NCBI RefSeq assembly: GCF_000331515.1 | Contig: NZ_AMZO01000006.1 | Coordinates: 1-64,000 of the forward strand | DNA from: Photobacterium marinum | GTDB lineage: Bacteria > Pseudomonadota > Gammaproteobacteria > Enterobacterales > Vibrionaceae | Direction: 5' to 3' | DNA length: 64,000 nt | Shown here: piece after piece, positions 28,705 through 36,150 of the stretch | Layout: the number at the start of each line of letters is the position of its first letter | How positions within the stretch are numbered: position 1 is the first letter of the stretch | Translations under genes and position numbers: made by a program | Notes under the pieces: model-generated | The model's input: only the letters and a program-made list of their open reading frames with translations | What the model was told of the DNA's origin: nothing | Databases searched by the model: none

Positions 28705-28830
28705 TTATTGCACATCAAAAAATAGCATCACCAACCAGTTTATAAGCCAATAACCAACAAAGCCAGGCACAATAAAAGCAAGAATCATAATAATAAAATA
28801 ATTTAATGCCAATATAACAATATGCTTCAT
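28705..28830 (-). CDS. small hydrophobic protein (41 aa)
   Basis: 41 residues, too short for usual ORF calls: MKHIVILALNYFIIMILAFI then VPGFVGYWLINWLVML and an acidic tail. It would form one or two membrane helices. GGAGAG lies seven bases before the ATG, which supports translation. No family recognised. Confidence 0.45.
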   Translation of the reverse strand: MKHIVILALNYFIIMILAFIVPGFVGYWLINWLVMLFFDVQ

Positions 28831-29003
28831 TATTATTCTCTCCACTTTTTATTTTATAGGTTTACGAATTTAATTAAAATTGCATAACTAAACTGACAGC
28901 CAAGAAGGCAGTTTATTATGATCACCAACATGAAACTGTATATTTCTAATTTAGCAATAACAGACTGTATTTACCCTTCAGATAACTTTTAGCATTCCCA
29001 AAT

Positions 29004-29037
29004 AAAGTGACCACCGTTTGGTAGCGGTGGTCATTTT
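29004..29037. terminator. hairpin terminator
   Basis: Stem TGACCACCG / CGGTGGTCA, extended by A/T pairs on both sides, 8-base loop, followed by TTTT on the plus strand. It lies 147 bp past the stop of the SDR-like gene on the minus strand and overlaps the stop codon of the short frame at 29031. Confidence 0.65.
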
Positions 29038-29138
29038 GCTAAGTTCTGGACAAAGCTTTCACACGCGATTCGCGTTACCAGCATTACTTTATGCAGAACT
29101 TGCAAGAGAACATTCTGTACATCGCTCATCTCTGACAT
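29031..29138 (-). CDS. 35-codon ORF of unknown function
   Basis: MSEMSDVQNVLL ... SFVQNLAK, stop inside the hairpin at 29004-29037. No Shine-Dalgarno. It could be a gene end fragment or chance; reported because the composition looks protein-like. Confidence 0.2.
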   Translation of the reverse strand: MSEMSDVQNVLLQVLHKVMLVTRIACESFVQNLAK

Positions 29139-29183
29139 ATTTTTAAATCGAAACGTTCTCTATTCTCTTAAGACACTTTATAA

Positions 29184-30059
29184 TCAAGGCTTGTTTACCA
29201 TCGCAAATATGTCTGCATAGTAATCCCTGATTTTATGCTCTCCATAGGTTGGAGCAATAGAGTTATTTCCCATAACAGTTAAGAAAAACTCAGCAGCACC
29301 ACCCCACTTCTCAGGTAAATGTTTCATTAAACACAAAGTTAAGCGCCTTAAACAGTCAGGTAATCGGACAATATTCACGTCTTTACACTGTGCTTCAAAA
29401 GCAAACTGTGCAATCTGAGTAGTTGTTAATACTTCAGGGCCACCAATGTCTAGTTCTGTCAAGTTAGAATGAATAGCCTCAATACAAAATGCAGCGAGAT
29501 CTTCACCATGAATTGGGTTTAACTTTATCGATGAGGAGCCAAACAAGCAAACACTACCTTTTGTTGCCATGTGATAGATTTCTTCCAAATCAGAGAAGAA
29601 ACCATTTGGTCTAATAACGCATGGTTGTAATCTTTCTGAGCTAAGTAGACGGGTAGAAAACCTTTCCTTGGCTCTCAACATACGAACATTGGAATATTTT
29701 GGCGCATTGAGCGCTGAAATATAGATAAATTTGTCAACTCCTGCTTTTTCAGCCTCTAGCAGAATATTTAGATTGGCTTGATAGTCGATATCCATATACT
29801 TCAAACCATCTTGTTGTCGAGTAATACCTAAGCAAGAGATAACGACATCGACATCATTGCAAACGCCTTCAAGCTGTTTCTGATTAGTAACTTGCACCTC
29901 AATAATCTGTGCTTCATTTATCCCGTTTACTAGTAACTTTTGCTTGTTGCGAGCCAGCGCAACAAAGTCCTGCCCACGCTCTTGTAGTTGCTTAACAATA
30001 TACAGGCCTAAGTAACCAGTCGCACCCACAACTAAAACCTTTTTCGATGTCGTCATCAT
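29184..30059 (-). CDS. NAD(P)-binding SDR/NmrA-like oxidoreductase
   Basis: 291 residues with a Rossmann fold: VLVVGATGYLGLYIVKQL at the N-terminus, VDVVISCLGITRQ, FIYISALNAP and VIRPNGFFSDL. Atypical extended SDR of the NAD(P)H-binding (NmrA-like) group; lacks a clear YxxxK catalytic pair, so it may be a redox sensor or an isomerase/reductase. AAGGGAAAT precedes the ATG. It follows the membrane protein gene by 24 bp in one operon under the TetR operator region at 30755-30891. Confidence 0.8.
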   Translation of the reverse strand: MMTTSKKVLVVGATGYLGLYIVKQLQERGQDFVALARNKQKLLVNGINEAQIIEVQVTNQKQLEGVCNDVDVVISCLGITRQQDGLKYMDIDYQANLNILLEAEKAGVDKFIYISALNAPKYSNVRMLRAKERFSTRLLSSERLQPCVIRPNGFFSDLEEIYHMATKGSVCLFGSSSIKLNPIHGEDLAAFCIEAIHSNLTELDIGGPEVLTTTQIAQFAFEAQCKDVNIVRLPDCLRRLTLCLMKHLPEKWGGAAEFFLTVMGNNSIAPTYGEHKIRDYYADIFAMVNKP

Positions 30060-30083
30060 ATTTCCCTTAGTTTTTACGGTTAA

Positions 30084-30701
30084 TTACTCCGTTAATGTTC
30101 GGCGGTACGGCTCTTCTCTTACGCCATGAGAAAGCACTAACTTAATCATGAAAATTGGAGCTATCCACTCAAGACCAACAGGGGAAGGAATAAGCTGAGC
30201 AAGAATGATCGATAGCATTACGATCAACAACGCGACAGGGCGTTGTAGGTACAAAGGTGTAAAGTGAATAAATATAATTGATATCATCATCATGCCATAC
30301 CAAAAGAAGGCATAAGACCATGCGATGTCAAAACACAGTGGAATCGCAAACAATTGAAAATGAATAGCTGGAAATAGGAATTTACTTCCAACCAATTTTC
30401 CCAGCCAATTAACATCTAAGTTTTGGTCGGTATAAAGATACCGCTTCATTGAACCTAGTGAGTTTGTTAGCACACCACCAATCATATCCAAGGTTAAAAC
30501 TGCTGCTACGACAAGTTGTAACACACTCCAATCAAGCTCTTTCCACGCAAAAAAGTATAGGATTACAGGTGCTATGAATGCAGCATAATTTGCAATTGCA
30601 CTCTCAGCTTTAGTCGCACCATAGCCTGTTGTGAAATTAAACTTGCCGTTGCACTGCCAGTTGATAGGTGCATCTTTTAAGGTGATTTGATCTTTGGTCA
30701 T
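30084..30701 (-). CDS. polytopic membrane protein of unknown function
   Basis: 205 residues from the ATG at 30701 (AAGGGGAC lies just upstream). About five or six membrane helices (for example IANYAAFIAPVILYFFAW, LLIVMLSIILAQLI). Soluble N-terminal 40 residues with GYGATKAESA. No family recognised. First gene of a TetR-controlled pair with the SDR-like enzyme, so it may serve in transport or membrane chemistry linked to that enzyme. Confidence 0.75.
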   Translation of the reverse strand: MTKDQITLKDAPINWQCNGKFNFTTGYGATKAESAIANYAAFIAPVILYFFAWKELDWSVLQLVVAAVLTLDMIGGVLTNSLGSMKRYLYTDQNLDVNWLGKLVGSKFLFPAIHFQLFAIPLCFDIAWSYAFFWYGMMMISIIFIHFTPLYLQRPVALLIVMLSIILAQLIPSPVGLEWIAPIFMIKLVLSHGVREEPYRRTLTE

Positions 30702-30754
30702 ATTGTCCCCTTCATTTGAAATTATTACGGACGAGCAATAAGGCAATCTTATTT

Positions 30755-30768
30755 AGTCCAATCGGTCT
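30755..30768. promoter_or_regulatory. TetR-type operator, copy 1
   Basis: AGTCCA-AT-CGGTCT, an imperfect copy of the palindrome AGTCCA-N2-TGGACT, close to the start of the membrane-protein operon (start at 30701). Confidence 0.55.
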
Positions 30769-30811
30769 AAATAAGATTAGCCGATCAATTTTGATCTTGT
30801 CAACGGTTTTT

Positions 30812-30825
30812 GGTCCAAGTGGTCT
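30812..30825. promoter_or_regulatory. TetR-type operator, copy 2
   Basis: GGTCCA-AG-TGGTCT, imperfect copy of the same palindrome, 57 bp centre-to-centre from copy 1. Confidence 0.55.
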
Positions 30826-30844
30826 TTTAAATCTTGCTCTTTAT

Positions 30845-30857
30845 CGTCCAGTGGACT
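30845..30857. promoter_or_regulatory. TetR-type operator, copy 3
   Basis: CGTCCA-G-TGGACT; the centre is one base shorter than in the other copies. About 33 bp (three helix turns) from copies 2 and 4. Confidence 0.55.
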
Positions 30858-30877
30858 TTTAAAGGAAATGAGAATAT

Positions 30878-30891
30878 AGTCCAAGTGGACT
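30878..30891. promoter_or_regulatory. TetR-type operator, copy 4
   Basis: AGTCCA-AG-TGGACT, a perfect 6-2-6 palindrome just upstream of the Shine-Dalgarno of the TetR gene. Four copies in a divergent promoter strongly suggest autoregulation and control of the membrane/SDR operon by this TetR protein. Confidence 0.7.
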
Positions 30892-30908
30892 TTAAAAGGG
30901 GCGAAAAC

Positions 30909-31457
30909 ATGCCAAAAATCGTTGATCGAGAAGCATACCGTAATGAATTAATCACTAAAGCCGTTGATATTTTTTCAGAACACGGGCTGAACGGATTAGG
31001 AATGCGAGGCATTGCAGAAGCATTGGGTGTGTCCAAAAGCGCTCTTTATCATTACTTTTCCAGTAAAGAAGAGTTATTTACCGCCTGTACAGAGTTTGTG
31101 CTGGAGCCACACTCACTTTACGGCGTAGATAGTACTTCAGCTCTACCTGAAGACAAGAAGCAAGCCACAGTCCAATTGATAAAAACCTTGGATAGCCGTT
31201 TTAAGGGCGAAATGACGGTACTACTGGACTATGTCAAAAATAGAGACAGCCAAGATATAGCGAATGATAAGCTTCTAAAAATGGCTGACAGCAAATTCCT
31301 AGCAGAGCTAAAGAAAATCGTAGGCAAAGAGAATGCCAATCAGGCATATGCTTTGTTACTTGGTGGTTTAATGACCCGGCTACTAAATGGCAACCAAACC
31401 AAAATTGAAGAGATAGCTTCTTGGATCCTCCAACTTTCTGAGGGGGATGCGAGTTAG
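30909..31457 (+). CDS. TetR-family repressor
   Basis: 182 residues from the ATG at 30909 (AGGGGCG upstream). TetR HTH in residues 10-55 (AVDIFSEHGLNGLGMRGIAEALGVSKSALYHYFSSKEELF) and a helical effector domain. Upstream in-frame ATG at 30834 runs through the operators and is not used. Divergent from the membrane/SDR operon with four operator copies between. Confidence 0.88.
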   Translation: MPKIVDREAYRNELITKAVDIFSEHGLNGLGMRGIAEALGVSKSALYHYFSSKEELFTACTEFVLEPHSLYGVDSTSALPEDKKQATVQLIKTLDSRFKGEMTVLLDYVKNRDSQDIANDKLLKMADSKFLAELKKIVGKENANQAYALLLGGLMTRLLNGNQTKIEEIASWILQLSEGDAS

Positions 31458-31580
31458 CGGATATTCTTTTTTACTCGGGAAAAGGAGTGAATTTGAGCAG
31501 GGGACTAACACATTTTGCCGAGAACCGAGTTATGTCTTTTATCTAGCTTGCATAAATTACTGGTTATAGTCACTTTTTTG

Positions 31581-31688
31581 CTAGAAAATGGGATAAACCG
31601 CGCATTGATAGCCGAGTTCTTTCAAACAGTTAATAGCGGTTGTCTTCCCCGAACCGGGCCCACCTGTAAATACGATAAAGTTATTCAA
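31581..31688 (-). pseudogene. truncated AAA-family ATPase (P-loop fragment)
   Basis: 35 codons from a TTG start after AGAGG: NNFIVFTGGPGSGKTTAI, a complete Walker A in the style of small AAA_28 ATPases, then CLKELGYQCAVYP and a stop. The rest of the domain is missing. It is the last, broken member of a cassette-like series on the minus strand, directly after the attC-like element at 31705-31795. Confidence 0.6.
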
Positions 31689-31704
31689 TAAAACCTCTTT
31701 TTAT

Positions 31705-31795
31705 GGTTAACACCTACGATAAGGTGCCCCACACTAAACCAGCAAAACACACCGAACTAAACCGTCGAGTGTAACGAATCACCTTGCTAGTTGCC
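31705..31795 (-). repeat. attC-like inverted repeat E1
   Basis: Imperfect dyad with arms AAGGTG (31721) and CACCTT (31780) around an 18-base core AAACCGTCGAGTGTAACG shared with E2. It follows the HD-domain gene stop directly. The layout (CAAGG ... CCTT, then about 7 bases, then GTGTTAACC on the minus strand) resembles Vibrio-type attC sites, but the exact GTTRRRY core is not met. Confidence 0.5.
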
Positions 31796-32428
31796 GCTCA
31801 CCTCTGCTTCCATTTGCTTGAGATACTCTTGCATAAAACTGGTTCGTATTTCAGCCTCAGCTCGCGCGGAGTCGGTTTTCATAGTACTAGCTAGAGACAG
31901 AAGCTTTGTATAAAAATGGTCTATCGTGTACGAACTATCGTCAGGAGCTCGACTTATACAAAAAGCATCGTCATTTGAGTACAAAGGGCGTCCTAACTTC
32001 GAGCTAACTTGCAAGCACCTTGCGATTCCTATCGCCCCCAACGCATCCAATCGATCAGCATCTTGCACGATTTCAGCTTCCAGCGTTTTGGGAGTAATAT
32101 CAGCACTGAAGCTATGTGCCAAGATTGCATGACGTATTGCCCCTAAATACTTCGATGGATAGCCGATATCTGCCAAAAAATGTACCGCTTTATCCGCTGC
32201 AAATTTAGAGCTTTGACTTCGATTTGGGTGATTTTTTTCAAATGAAAAACAATCGTGTAAGTAAGCAGCTGGAACAACTACCTCTTCAATTGCATGCTCT
32301 TTCTGACACAGCGATTTGGCCGTGTTTACGACACGTAATACATGGCTAATGTCATGTGCTAAATCTTGAACCATTTCGTCTTGTATATATTCAAGAAGCT
32401 TAGCTTCAAATTGTTCAACTAATGTCAC
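31787..32428 (-). CDS. HD-domain phosphohydrolase
   Basis: 213 residues, GTG start with GGAG seven bases upstream. HD-domain metal ligands: HDISHVLRV, YLHDCFSF and DADRLDALGAIG. Similar small HD proteins are putative metal-dependent nucleotide phosphohydrolases. It sits alone between two attC-like repeats (E2 upstream, E1 downstream), as a mobile cassette gene would. Confidence 0.85.
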   Translation of the reverse strand: MTLVEQFEAKLLEYIQDEMVQDLAHDISHVLRVVNTAKSLCQKEHAIEEVVVPAAYLHDCFSFEKNHPNRSQSSKFAADKAVHFLADIGYPSKYLGAIRHAILAHSFSADITPKTLEAEIVQDADRLDALGAIGIARCLQVSSKLGRPLYSNDDAFCISRAPDDSSYTIDHFYTKLLSLASTMKTDSARAEAEIRTSFMQEYLKQMEAEVSGN

Positions 32429-32455
32429 TCAACACTCCTTTGCAGCTCACACTCG

Positions 32456-32535
32456 CAATAAGGTACCCCGTACAAAACCAACAAAGCACACAAAACGTCA
32501 CTCAAACCGTCGAGTGTAACGGGTTACCTTGATTG
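32456..32535 (-). repeat. attC-like inverted repeat E2
   Basis: Left arm CAATAAGGTACCCCGTACA (32456-32474) pairs with the right arm at 32515-32535 over about 19 positions with one mismatch and two bulged bases; such bulges are typical of folded attC sites. Shares the 18-base core with E1. Lies between the PhnA-like stop and the HD gene start. Confidence 0.55.
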
Positions 32536-32562
32536 TATTTTTATAGCGCAATTGAAGATTTT

Positions 32563-32898
32563 TCAGGCTTTCTTCACAAACTGAGCAGTCACCATCATTT
32601 CACCCGCTCCATCAACTTTGCAGTCGAGTTGGTGATCCTTACCATCGACGATTCGTCGAATGACTGCTTTTGTACCAATCTTAAGTACAAGTGAACTGCC
32701 TTTTACTTTGAGATCTTTAGCTAAAGTGACCTTGTCACCTTCTGCAAGCAATGTTCCGTTGGCATCTTTAACTGTAATGGTATCTTCAGCCGCGACTTCT
32801 GATGGATTCCATTCGTGAGCACATTCTGGACACACTAAATGATTTTGATCTTGGTAAACGAATTCAGACTGGCAATTTGGACAAGGTGGAAACGACAT
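32563..32898 (-). CDS. PhnA/YjdM-family zinc-ribbon protein
   Basis: 111 residues: N-terminal zinc ribbon CPNC ... CPEC ([23 protein letters not shown]) followed by the PhnA domain ([23 protein letters not shown], then [13 protein letters not shown]). Matches the YjdM family, often labelled alkylphosphonate protein PhnA although E. coli YjdM has no proven role in phosphonate use. Single cassette-like gene between repeats E3 and E2. Confidence 0.88.
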   Translation of the reverse strand: MSFPPCPNCQSEFVYQDQNHLVCPECAHEWNPSEVAAEDTITVKDANGTLLAEGDKVTLAKDLKVKGSSLVLKIGTKAVIRRIVDGKDHQLDCKVDGAGEMMVTAQFVKKA

Positions 32899-33031
32899 AA
32901 CTTACTACTTCTGTGACTAATTTGGTTGTATATGATACAGCCCATTAACAGGCTTAGCGAGAGAATCAGATCGAACTCAAAATGAAGGGATAAGCGATTT
33001 AGTTTTCAGCTTCATTGCGCTACAACGCCTG

Positions 33032-33097
33032 CAATAAGAGCCCCTACAAAGCATATAAACGTCATATCTAAAACGTTAAGTGTAACGAGTCATCAAG
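33032..33097 (-). repeat. attC-like inverted repeat E3
   Basis: Diverged relative of E1/E2: CAATAAGAGCCCC ... AAGTGTAACGAGTCATCAAG. On the minus strand it ends in CTTATTGCAGGCGTTG, which looks like the R' side of Vibrio attC sites. It follows the gene fragment at 33207 and precedes the PhnA-like gene. Confidence 0.45.
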
Positions 33098-33206
33098 CTT
33101 TATACCTAAGGCACTTGATAAACTAAGTCAAAGAAGACCATGTAAAAACGTTACGAGTATCAGCTATACCACGATTGGGTGAAAATCAGACAACCGCAAG
33201 CAACAA

Positions 33207-33311
33207 TTAATCACTACGATCTACGACCTGACTGAGCCCTTGCTTGGCGGCATGCTCAGGAAGGTTGGCACCCCAAATATCTACTTTGCCAGCTTCGGTC
33301 TGAATGACTCG
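33207..33311 (-). pseudogene. C-terminal fragment of an unknown protein
   Basis: 34 codons, RVIQTEAGKVDIWGANL ... VVDRSD then TAA, bounded upstream by an in-frame stop and without a start codon. Reads like a natural C-terminus. Probably a broken cassette gene upstream of E3. Confidence 0.4.
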
Positions 33312-33407
33312 TTATAGCTCCTATATTGACAAGTTAAGCATGCGGATTGTCTAATCCATTAGGCATTTTGTATACCAATGCATTACCTCAGATTAAAGCT
33401 TTGGCTG

Positions 33408-33470
33408 ATGCCGAAATGTGAGCTAGAACGTAAACTTGTGCCAGTGAAAGAGGTTGAAGTGTGGAAATAA
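33408..33470 (+). CDS. 20-codon ORF in an overlapping chain
   Basis: MPKCELERKLVPVKEVEVWK, stop. Its ATG lies 12 bp before the stop of a preceding short open frame. First of several very small ORFs leading into the gene at 33560. Function unknown. Confidence 0.2.
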   Translation: MPKCELERKLVPVKEVEVWK

Positions 33471-33482
33471 AAGGTGATTACT

Positions 33483-33560
33483 TTGGAATTATCTGAAATG
33501 ATCTATCCCTTAATTGCCAAGGCTATAGGTAAATCCCCGCTAGATCAGGAGAAGCAGTAA
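33483..33560 (+). CDS. 25-codon ORF coupled to the next gene
   Basis: TTG start after AAAGGTGA (or ATG at 33498): LELSEMIYPLIAKAIGKSP ... QEKQ. Its TAA overlaps the ATG of the next gene (TAATG), a sign of translational coupling. No family recognised. Confidence 0.35.
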   Translation: MELSEMIYPLIAKAIGKSPLDQEKQ

Positions 33561-33931
33561 TGACTTATGAAACCAAAACAATGGAAGTGCCAGTAGCTAT
33601 CGCTGATAGAGTACAGGCTTTAATTGATGCTTATAAAGCTAAAGAAAAGTTCAAGGCTGAGCGTAAAGTAGTAGTGAACAACTTACTTTCCATGGATAGC
33701 CTTGGTTGTGAGATGGCTGTTTATAGTATGCCTCAGGGCGAGTTGCTAGACACTCTAAGGTTTGTGTATGAACTATCAGGCACTAACAACAAGTTCATCA
33801 AAAACATACTGACGCAATCTAGAGAGAACCCAAAGAAGGCCTTATCTGATTCCCAGAGGTCATCAGCAAAGGGCCTGTTATTTAACCTGCTCAATGAGCC
33901 TTCGGTCATTTCAGGGATGAAGGAGAGTTAG
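33560..33931 (+). CDS. unknown soluble protein (123 aa)
   Basis: 123 residues, charged, mainly helical, no signal peptide or membrane segment (VAIADRVQALIDAYKAKEKFKAERKVVV at the N-terminal third). No family recognised. It is flanked by tiny ORFs that overlap it by one base at both ends (TAATG and TAGTG), and GGAG stands nine bases upstream. The compact layout is more like phage or plasmid genes than like chromosomal genes. Confidence 0.6.
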   Translation: MTYETKTMEVPVAIADRVQALIDAYKAKEKFKAERKVVVNNLLSMDSLGCEMAVYSMPQGELLDTLRFVYELSGTNNKFIKNILTQSRENPKKALSDSQRSSAKGLLFNLLNEPSVISGMKES

Positions 33932-34014
33932 TGGTACCACAGCATATGAACGCTGAGCAGGAAGACAAGCTGTGTAAAGGTTCAAAGCCGAGTGATGAAC
34001 CAATGTCAGTGTAG
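33931..34014 (+). CDS. 27-codon ORF coupled to the gene before it
   Basis: GTG start overlapping the previous stop (TAGTG), with AGGAGAG five bases before it: VVPQHMNAEQEDKLCKGSKP and a stop seven codons later. Hydrophilic. Unknown function. Confidence 0.35.
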   Translation: MVPQHMNAEQEDKLCKGSKPSDEPMSV

Positions 34015-34331
34015 ATAAGACGATTTGGGTTGGGGCTGCGTAAGGTTTGTATAGTGCGCTATTTTGGGATTAATTGTACTGACTCATACGCGATCTGACA
34101 GATTCGGTGGTGTAGTTTGACCTAAGCTTACAGTTCTACACCACACCATCCAACTCACTTTTGGACAAAAGTTTGCTATCGACTTTACAAAATTAGCAAA
34201 AACTAAATTAACTGAAGTATGGGAGACCTAGACAGGCAATAGACAAAACCTGTCCCCATACTTTTTTCAAATCATCGCATCGTGACTTTAGATATCTCTG
34301 CACTGCATACTTTGCTAAACTCCGCCCTTTA
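34015..34331. other. intergenic region
   Basis: About 317 bp between the small-ORF chain and the VF530-like gene. It contains TGGTGTAG / CTACACCA (about 34111 and 34138), a hairpin with a long loop. No gene seen. Confidence 0.35.
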
Positions 34332-34763
34332 ATGAGTGAGACCCCTAAAATGATGACTGACGAAGAAAGAATCGAACTGCAACGCAATAACCCACTGCAC
34401 GGGCTAAAGCTAGAAACTATGTTGCAAGAGTTGGTGGATTTTTATGGCTGGGACATTCTAGATACCGCAATGCGCTTTAACTGCTTTAACACCAAGCCCT
34501 CAATTGCGAGTAGCGTTAAGTATTTAAAGAAAACCGAATGGGCGAGAGAAAAGCTGGAGAACTTTTACCTATATCGCTTTAAGCGCATGCCACGAGCGAG
34601 CGCGGAAGAATATAACTTACCACCGAGAGCACGTACTTTCCCTCATGGTCTTGAACCGAAAGAGCCGATGCCGCTCACCGTTGATTCTATTCTGAAGTCG
34701 CAGGCTAAAGCGGCATCTGCATTTAAGAAACGCTCATCTCGCGGATGTTCGACGCGTCGATAG
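34332..34763 (+). CDS. VF530-like DNA-binding protein (DUF2132)
   Basis: 143 residues. The first 80 match the VF530/DUF2132 family: NNPLHGLKLETMLQELVDFYGWDIL, FNTKPSIASSVKYLKKTEWAREKLENFYLYR. VF530 of Vibrio fischeri is a small fold suggested to bind DNA. The C-terminal 60 residues are an extra basic, Pro/Arg-rich tail (ending KKRSSRGCSTRR) that may bind nucleic acid. No clear Shine-Dalgarno; the start may also be one of the Met codons at residue 7 or 8. Confidence 0.8.
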   Translation: MSETPKMMTDEERIELQRNNPLHGLKLETMLQELVDFYGWDILDTAMRFNCFNTKPSIASSVKYLKKTEWAREKLENFYLYRFKRMPRASAEEYNLPPRARTFPHGLEPKEPMPLTVDSILKSQAKAASAFKKRSSRGCSTRR

Positions 34764-34797
34764 TACGATAGCGCGTAATCGACTCTTGAAAGACAAA

Positions 34798-34829
34798 AGA
34801 GCCTTACTTGACGTTTCAAGTAAGGCTCT
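34798..34829 (-). terminator. terminator of the DEAD-box helicase gene
   Basis: Perfect 14-bp stem AGAGCCTTACTTGA / TCAAGTAAGGCTCT with a 4-base loop, followed on the minus strand by TTTTG. It is 71 bp downstream of the helicase stop. Confidence 0.8.
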
Positions 34830-34899
34830 ACACTACTATAAAAGACGCGATTAAAGTGAGAAAACAAACTCGCTAGCCCTCTCTCCCACCAACTACATT

Positions 34900-36150
34900 C
34901 TACTGATTGCGCTTTTTCTTCTTTTTACCCGTACCGGCAGGCTTTGCACGTGGTTTCATCGGTGCAAAGTAGGCTTCGCTTTGATCGTCTTCCACTTCAA
35001 AGCCCTCAACCTGCTCACGCTCAAGCTGGAACTTATTTTTCTTCTCTATCACTTTAAAGTGGTGATAGTCATCGTAATCAATAAGCGATAACCCAAGGCC
35101 GACTTCACCCGCACGACCACTACGCCCGATTCGATGCATATAATCAGCAGGGCTACGTGGAAGGTCAAAGTTAATAACCACTGGTAGTTTTTCTATATCA
35201 AGACCACGAGCCGCGATATCGGTAGCAATAAGTACTTGAATATCACCAGACTTAAACCCTTCAAGCACGCGAGTACGAGCGCCTTGCCCTTTGTCACCAT
35301 GGAAAACCTCCGCAGTGATGCCGCGTTTTGACAGTTTTTGAGCTAGGTGGTTACAGGCATTCTTAGCATTAACAAAAATCAAAGTCTGTCGCCACTGGTG
35401 CTGTTTGATTAGGTGCGCAAGTACTGCGGTCTTTTGACCTTTGTTGACACTAAACACACGCTGTACCAACGTACTGGCTTCAGCACTCTGTAATTGGACT
35501 TCAACGGGATCGTGTAGCAAGTCCTTAGCCAAGCTCGTAACTTTCTCAGGGAAGGTGGCAGAAAACAGCAGTGTCTGCTTCTTCTCTGGTAGTAGTGCAA
35601 GAATCTTATTGAGTTCGTCGGTAAATCCGAGGCTCAACATACGGTCGGCTTCATCGAGGACGAGTGTTTTTACTTGGTCCAACTTGATGGCGTTACTAGA
35701 TACTAGATCCAGTAGGCGGCCCGGAGTTGCGACAATAACGTCACTACCACCACGAAGAGCCAGCATTTGAGGGTTCACCGATACGCCACCAAATACCGCA
35801 ACCGTTTTGATCTTATCTCTAAGATGGTACGAGTAGGATTTAATGTTGTAAGCCACCTGTGATGCCAACTCACGAGTTGGAACCAAAATCAGATGAGACA
35901 CGAAGTTGCCACGACGATTAGGTGATGTATCTTGCTGGTAGATCTTTTGCAGAATTGGCAACGCAAAAGCGGCGGTTTTACCAGAACCAGTATTGGCACC
36001 ACCAACAATATCTCGCCCTTCAAGTACGTGAGGAATGGTATGAGATTGAATTGGAGTCGGTTGGCTATATTCCAAGGATTCTAGTCGCTCGACTAAGCTT
36101 GGAACCAAACCAAGATCGGCAAATGTCACTTGCTGTGTGTTATCCGTCAT
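34900..36150 (-). CDS. DEAD-box RNA helicase (RhlE-like)
   Basis: 416 residues with all DEAD-box motifs: Q-motif PTPIQS, PTRELA, ATPGR, DEAD, SAT, ATDIAARGLDIE. Motif I reads ANTGSGKT where AQTGSGKT is usual, and motif VI is HRIGRSGRAG. The C-terminus is a short basic tail (KKKKKRNQ) with no extra domain, most like the RhlE group. Role in RNA remodelling or ribosome assembly is inferred from the family. Monocistronic. Confidence 0.88.
   Translation of the reverse strand: MTDNTQQVTFADLGLVPSLVERLESLEYSQPTPIQSHTIPHVLEGRDIVGGANTGSGKTAAFALPILQKIYQQDTSPNRRGNFVSHLILVPTRELASQVAYNIKSYSYHLRDKIKTVAVFGGVSVNPQMLALRGGSDVIVATPGRLLDLVSSNAIKLDQVKTLVLDEADRMLSLGFTDELNKILALLPEKKQTLLFSATFPEKVTSLAKDLLHDPVEVQLQSAEASTLVQRVFSVNKGQKTAVLAHLIKQHQWRQTLIFVNAKNACNHLAQKLSKRGITAEVFHGDKGQGARTRVLEGFKSGDIQVLIATDIAARGLDIEKLPVVINFDLPRSPADYMHRIGRSGRAGEVGLGLSLIDYDDYHHFKVIEKKNKFQLEREQVEGFEVEDDQSEAYFAPMKPRAKPAGTGKKKKKRNQ

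Noticed and set aside
33408-34014. Prophage call for the overlapping small-ORF region
   Set aside because: No integrase, capsid, tail, lysis or recognisable phage repressor gene is present.
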